From: Streptomyces erythrochromogenes
GTDB lineage: Bacteria; Actinomycetota; Actinomycetes; Streptomycetales; Streptomycetaceae
DNA length: 64,000 nt
Direction of reading: 5' to 3'
Assembly (NCBI RefSeq): GCF_036170895.1
Contig: NZ_CP108036.1
Location: forward strand, 3,224,001-3,288,000
Shown: piece by piece, positions 60,554-64,000 of the stretch
How positions within the stretch are numbered: the stretch's first letter is position 1
Layout: each line of letters starts with the position of its first letter
Made by a program: the position numbers and the translations under genes
The notes under the pieces: generated by a model
What the model was told of the DNA's origin: nothing
Databases searched by the model: none
Seen by the model: the letters and a program-made list of their open reading frames with translations, nothing else

Positions 60554-62998
60554 TCAGCAGGCGTAGCCGTCGCCGTCAGGGTCCAGCCGCAGCGGATCGC
60601 TGCCGTTGACCTTCAGGCGCTTCGGGTACGCGTGGGAGGCCAGCCACTCGCAGCGGGCCTTCGTCGTCGCCTTCACCTCGGCCGGGAACCGGGTCGGCAC
60701 GCACACGTTGGCCGTGCCGTAGTGCCGGTCGCAGCCCGCCACGCTCGGCGGGACCGGGACGGAGTCCCGCTGGGCCGGGTTCTGCTTGGCCGGCCCCAGC
60801 CTGTCCGCGAAGGTGTGCTCGTGCGCGGACGGCTGCTCCTGGGCGGCCGCCAGCGCGGACGGACCGCCCAGGTGCACCCACGTCGCGATCGACGGGACGC
60901 CGTTGGCGTCGACCGCGAAGAGCATGTACCAGCCGGGCGGCGCCAGGTTGGGGTTGCTCGTGACGTTCAGGTCGATGTTGTTGCCGTCCACCGTCATCGG
61001 CAGGTCCACGAACCGCTGGTTCGGGTCCGAGGAGTGCGTCACCGCCGCCGGGCGGATCAGCTCCGCCTTGGCGATCGGCCGGTTCACGGTGATCCGCTGC
61101 GTGTCCCCGTACACCCACTGCGTGTCGATCACCGAGGTGATCTGCGGGCGGGCGCCCTTGAACAGGTACGGCGGCGTGTAGATCGACACGTTGTGGTTGT
61201 AGGTGCCGTTGCCCGGGTTGTCGCCCACCGACATGACCCGCCCGTCGGGCATCAGGAACGACGCCGAGTGATAGGTCCTCGGGATCGGATCGGTCGCCAG
61301 GCCCGCCTGGTAGCTGTTGGTGGCCGGGTCGAAGAACGAGGCCTCGAAGACCGGGTCGGCCCGGTCGTGCAGCCCGCCGCCCGTCTCCAGCACCTTGCCG
61401 TCCGGCAGCAGCACCGCCGAGACGTACATCTTGCCCTCGGCGCCGGTCTGCGGCCGCTTCCCGGTGCCCGTGTCGACCAGGCCCTGGGGCAGGTCCGGGC
61501 CGGCCGTGTAGGCGGGGCTCGGCTTCTTCAGGTCGATGATGTCGGTGATCCGGTTCGCCGCCGGGTTGCGTTCGTTGTTGCCGCCGCCGATCGTCAGGAC
61601 CCGCTGGTCCTGGGCCGGGGGCAGCAGCACGCTCGCCGACTCGTCCCGCTCGTCCTTGTTGCGCAGGCCCGGCACGTCGGTGATGGTGTTGGCGTCGTAG
61701 TCGTAGATCGAGGCACCCGTCCCCGGGGTGCCGTTGCCGAAGGTGTGGCTGCCCGAGTAGAAGAGCCGCCCGTCCTGCATCAGGATCATCGACGGGTACA
61801 GGCCCCAGTACGACCAGGTCTGGTTGACCTCGTTCATCGGCAGCCACTTGTTCTGCGCCGCCGAGAACTTCTCCGCGGTCACGTTGCCCGTGGAGTCCTC
61901 CTTCAGCCCGCCGAAGGAGATCACGTCACCGTTGCCGAGGACCGTCGCCGACGGATACCAGTGCCCGCCGTTCATGTCGTTCGTCCTCGTGTACGTCTCG
62001 GTGACCGGGTCGAAGGTGTACGAGTCCTTCAGCCCCTGGTAGCCGATCGAACCGTCGGCCGACGGATAGCCCTTGTTCCCGCTCATCACCAGCACCCGGC
62101 CGTCCGACAGCTGCACGTGCCCCGCGCAGAACATGTCGACCGGCGTCGGGATGGTCTTGAACGACCCGTTCGCAGGGTCGTAGACGGCGGACGTGAAGGT
62201 GCCCGCGTTGAACTGCGCGATGTCGTTGCCCGAGCCCGCGATCAGCAGCACCTTGCCGCCCCCAGAGCCTCCGGCCTGGGAGGTGCCCCCGTTCAGCACG
62301 ACCGCGTGCATGGAGCGCACCGGGTTCTGCGCCGGGATCACCTGCCACTTGCCCTTCGCGCACTCCTCCGCCGTACCCGAACAGGCCGGCTGCGGAGGGA
62401 CCGCCCCCACCTCCTCCAGCGCGTAGTCGTCGGAGGTGAGCGTGCCCACGCCGTACACCGACAGACCCCAGGCGATCTTGTCCGTGTTCGGCGGGACGAC
62501 CGGCGTACGGACCTCCGTACGCGCCCACCCGGCACTGACGGGCGGATTCTGCAGGTCGGTCCAGTACTGCCAGCCCGACGTCGTGTCACGGCGGAACACC
62601 GTCACCGACACGTCCGGGGTGTTCGACTTGTACCAGGCGGACAGGTCGTACTGCCTGCCCGGCGTCACCGTCGGCGCACACGTGGTGTTCTCGGTGACCA
62701 GCGCCTTGCGGTCGCCGTCCACCCGACGGGTCAGGGACACCTTCATCGCCTTGGTGCCGCTGTGCGCGTCGGCGACGGTCGAGAAGGTGAAGTCGTTGTC
62801 GCCCCAGCCGGACTTGGACCAGCAGGACGGCATGTCGGAGCCGGCGGCGCCGGCGGTCTCGAAACCGGGATTGGAGAGCAGATTGGGCGGACCGGCCGTG
62901 GCCTGCTGCGGTGCGGTGAGCAGCAGACCCGCGGTCATCGCCCCGACGGCGAGCAGTGCGGCACGCCGCCCCGCCCTCCGCCGGAAGATCGGACGCAT
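60554..62998 (-). CDS. Secreted galactose-oxidase-like copper-radical enzyme (AA5/DUF1929) with excalibur C-terminus
   Basis: 814 residues. Sec signal (1-36), a carbohydrate-binding-like N-terminal module (about 38-200), kelch propeller, DUF1929 domain and a C-terminal cysteine-rich tail ending DPDGDGYAC, an excalibur calcium motif. The copper-radical site appears complete: Cys in DMFCAGH (about residue 290) to cross-link Tyr in GGHWYPSAT (about 347), second Tyr-His in RTYHSASF (about 575) and His in VTHSSDPNQR (about 653). Such enzymes oxidise alcohols or aldehydes and release peroxide; Streptomyces GlxA works in glycan deposition at hyphal tips. AAAGGAAC precedes the ATG. The preceding gene is 23 nt upstream. 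Confidence 0.9.
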   Translation of the reverse strand: MRPIFRRRAGRRAALLAVGAMTAGLLLTAPQQATAGPPNLLSNPGFETAGAAGSDMPSCWSKSGWGDNDFTFSTVADAHSGTKAMKVSLTRRVDGDRKALVTENTTCAPTVTPGRQYDLSAWYKSNTPDVSVTVFRRDTTSGWQYWTDLQNPPVSAGWARTEVRTPVVPPNTDKIAWGLSVYGVGTLTSDDYALEEVGAVPPQPACSGTAEECAKGKWQVIPAQNPVRSMHAVVLNGGTSQAGGSGGGKVLLIAGSGNDIAQFNAGTFTSAVYDPANGSFKTIPTPVDMFCAGHVQLSDGRVLVMSGNKGYPSADGSIGYQGLKDSYTFDPVTETYTRTNDMNGGHWYPSATVLGNGDVISFGGLKEDSTGNVTAEKFSAAQNKWLPMNEVNQTWSYWGLYPSMILMQDGRLFYSGSHTFGNGTPGTGASIYDYDANTITDVPGLRNKDERDESASVLLPPAQDQRVLTIGGGNNERNPAANRITDIIDLKKPSPAYTAGPDLPQGLVDTGTGKRPQTGAEGKMYVSAVLLPDGKVLETGGGLHDRADPVFEASFFDPATNSYQAGLATDPIPRTYHSASFLMPDGRVMSVGDNPGNGTYNHNVSIYTPPYLFKGARPQITSVIDTQWVYGDTQRITVNRPIAKAELIRPAAVTHSSDPNQRFVDLPMTVDGNNIDLNVTSNPNLAPPGWYMLFAVDANGVPSIATWVHLGGPSALAAAQEQPSAHEHTFADRLGPAKQNPAQRDSVPVPPSVAGCDRHYGTANVCVPTRFPAEVKATTKARCEWLASHAYPKRLKVNGSDPLRLDPDGDGYAC

Positions 62999-63021
62999 GG
63001 AAAGGTTCCTTTCTGTGCGGC

Positions 63022-64000
63022 TCAACTCCTGGTGTGACGCCCCGAATCGGACGGGGAAGCATCGACCCGGGACGCATCGACCCGGGACCCGTCGACCGGG
63101 GACGTACGGCGCGGCAGATAGACCAGGGCCTCGGTCGCCGCGAACCGCAGGACGAAGGTGGTCACCAGCGCCAGCGCCGTGGCGGGCAGCACCCCCATCC
63201 CGAGCTGGGCGACGAACACCGCGATCAGCGGGATGCGCAGCAGCAGATCGGCGTTGGCGAGCAGCGCGAACCGGCCCACCCGGTCCGCCCAGTGACGGTG
63301 CCGGCGCCGCTCCCGGAAGAGCAGGACCTCGATGAGGACGAAGTTCCACAGCACCCCGGCCTGGTTCGCGACGATCTCCGCCGGGAGGTAGTGCATCCCC
63401 GCGCCCGTCAGCAGCCACAGCGCCGCCAGGTTCGGCACGAAACCCGTCAGCCCGATCAGCCCGAAGCCGATCATCCGCGCCAGCGGGGCCGCCGAACGCA
63501 ACGACGCCAGGTGCGCCAGGAAGCGCATGCCCTCACGCGCCGTCGACTTCGACTCCCCCGCGAAGCGCTCCTGGAAGACGAAGGGCACCTCCGCCACCGC
63601 GGCCGGACGGCAGCGCACCGCCAGCTCCAACAAGATCTTGTAGCCGAGCGGTTCGAGGGCTCCGGCGGTCACCGCCGAGCGGCGCATCGCGAAGAACCCG
63701 CTCATCGGATCGCTGATCCCGCGCAGCGCCCGCGGGAAGAGCCCCTTCGTCAGCCACGTCGCACCGCGGGACACCGCGACGCGGTAGCTCCCGGCGAGCC
63801 CGGCCCGGCTGCCGCCGCTGATGTAGCGGGAGGCGACCACGAGGTCGGCGCCGGTGCGCTCGCCCTCGCCGACGAGTTCCGGGACCAGGTGGGGCGGGTG
63901 CTGCAGGTCGGCGTCCATGACGACGATCCAGTCGGTGTCCGCCCGCCCGATCCCCTCCACGACCGCCCCGCCCAGGCCGCCCTCGGCCACCTCCCGGTGC
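63022..64000 (-). CDS. GT2 glycosyltransferase fused to a GtrA-like membrane domain (5' end outside window)
   Basis: At least 325 residues visible. Dolichol-phosphate-mannose-synthase-type GT2: IVVMDADLQHPPHLVPELV with the metal-binding DAD, then RYISGGSRAGLAG, SDPMSGFFAMRRS and GYKILLELAVR; from about residue 190 a GtrA-like four-helix membrane domain (FGLIGLTGFVPNLAALWLL; VANQAGVLWNFVLIEVLLF). It transfers a sugar from a nucleotide to a polyprenyl phosphate. The C-terminal tail contains VDASR repeats encoded by short DNA repeats at about 63060-63105. Operon with the galactose-oxidase-like gene is likely (23-nt gap). Confidence 0.92.
   Translation of the reverse strand, partial: HREVAEGGLGGAVVEGIGRADTDWIVVMDADLQHPPHLVPELVGEGERTGADLVVASRYISGGSRAGLAGSYRVAVSRGATWLTKGLFPRALRGISDPMSGFFAMRRSAVTAGALEPLGYKILLELAVRCRPAAVAEVPFVFQERFAGESKSTAREGMRFLAHLASLRSAAPLARMIGFGLIGLTGFVPNLAALWLLTGAGMHYLPAEIVANQAGVLWNFVLIEVLLFRERRRHRHWADRVGRFALLANADLLLRIPLIAVFVAQLGMGVLPATALALVTTFVLRFAATEALVYLPRRTSPVDGSRVDASRVDASPSDSGRHTRS

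Noticed and set aside
60554..64000. csl (cellulose synthase-like) locus with glxA
   Set aside because: The adjacent glycosyltransferase is a dolichol-phosphate-mannose-synthase type with a GtrA domain, not a CslA polymerase, and no cslZ is present.

Overview
The window is about 64 kb of very GC-rich DNA with strong third-position G/C bias, frequent GTG starts, GGAGG-type ribosome binding sites and long perfect GC hairpins as terminators. Gene content (ahpC-ahpD-oxyR, GTP-dependent PEP carboxykinase, PhoH next to an isoprenyl transferase, chitinase with a DasR-like site, many small secreted hydrolases, an actinobacterial Flp/Tad locus, SCO4225- and SCO4402-type small proteins) points to a Streptomyces chromosome, in a mostly core-like part of the chromosome. 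No tRNA, rRNA, IS element, prophage or CRISPR array was recognised.

Layout. 1-2 kb: oxyR (cut by the window edge) divergent from ahpCD, with a recognisable OxyR site. 2-9.7 kb: two tandem paralogous membrane proteins, an AI-2E-type permease, a secreted transglycosylase with a long structured leader, phoH, an isoprenyl transferase and an aldo-keto reductase. 9.8-17 kb: a prepilin peptidase, DUF192 and SUKH proteins, an orphan sugar-binding lipoprotein, a beta-lactamase-fold hydrolase and a NodB deacetylase. 17-24.7 kb: a DHA2 efflux pump with its TetR repressor and paired operators; a small cassette of unknown genes with a frameshifted gene remnant and a TTA codon; an alpha/beta hydrolase; and a second TetR/DUF1348 pair with paired palindromic operators.

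24.7-34.6 kb: a continuous minus-strand 13-gene Flp/Tad pilus locus, in transcription order unknown zinc-ribbon protein, CpaB, CpaE/TadZ, two TadE-like pseudopilins, CpaF/TadA, TadB, TadC, an orphan LuxR-type response regulator, Flp pilin with its own promoter, a TadG-like protein, a lipoprotein and an OmpA-domain protein. The A24 prepilin peptidase it needs is probably the orphan gene at 9.8 kb.

35-47 kb: secreted nutrient scavenging (GH18 chitinase, M14 carboxypeptidase, chitin-binding S1 protease) around an IclR-controlled D-amino-acid catabolic module (RidA, fold-type III PLP enzyme, N-acyl-D-amino-acid deacylase), then a LysR / flavin-type reductase pair and a macro-domain protein. 48.0-49.1 kb holds no credible gene but a nearly perfect 1.07-kb inverted repeat whose inner part is an array of about 64-bp repeats.

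49.2-64 kb: alanine-type aminotransferase, RDD protein, a translationally coupled four-gene operon combining two substrate-binding-protein-like modules, a TelA-family protein and an extracellular von Willebrand A domain (the best candidate for an undescribed system here), PEP carboxykinase, a TrhA/hemolysin III protein, a secreted galactose-oxidase-like copper enzyme with a C-terminal excalibur motif, and a GT2-GtrA glycosyltransferase cut by the window end. Several genes have a -10-like TANNNT hexamer 6-7 nt before the ATG, suggesting leaderless transcripts.
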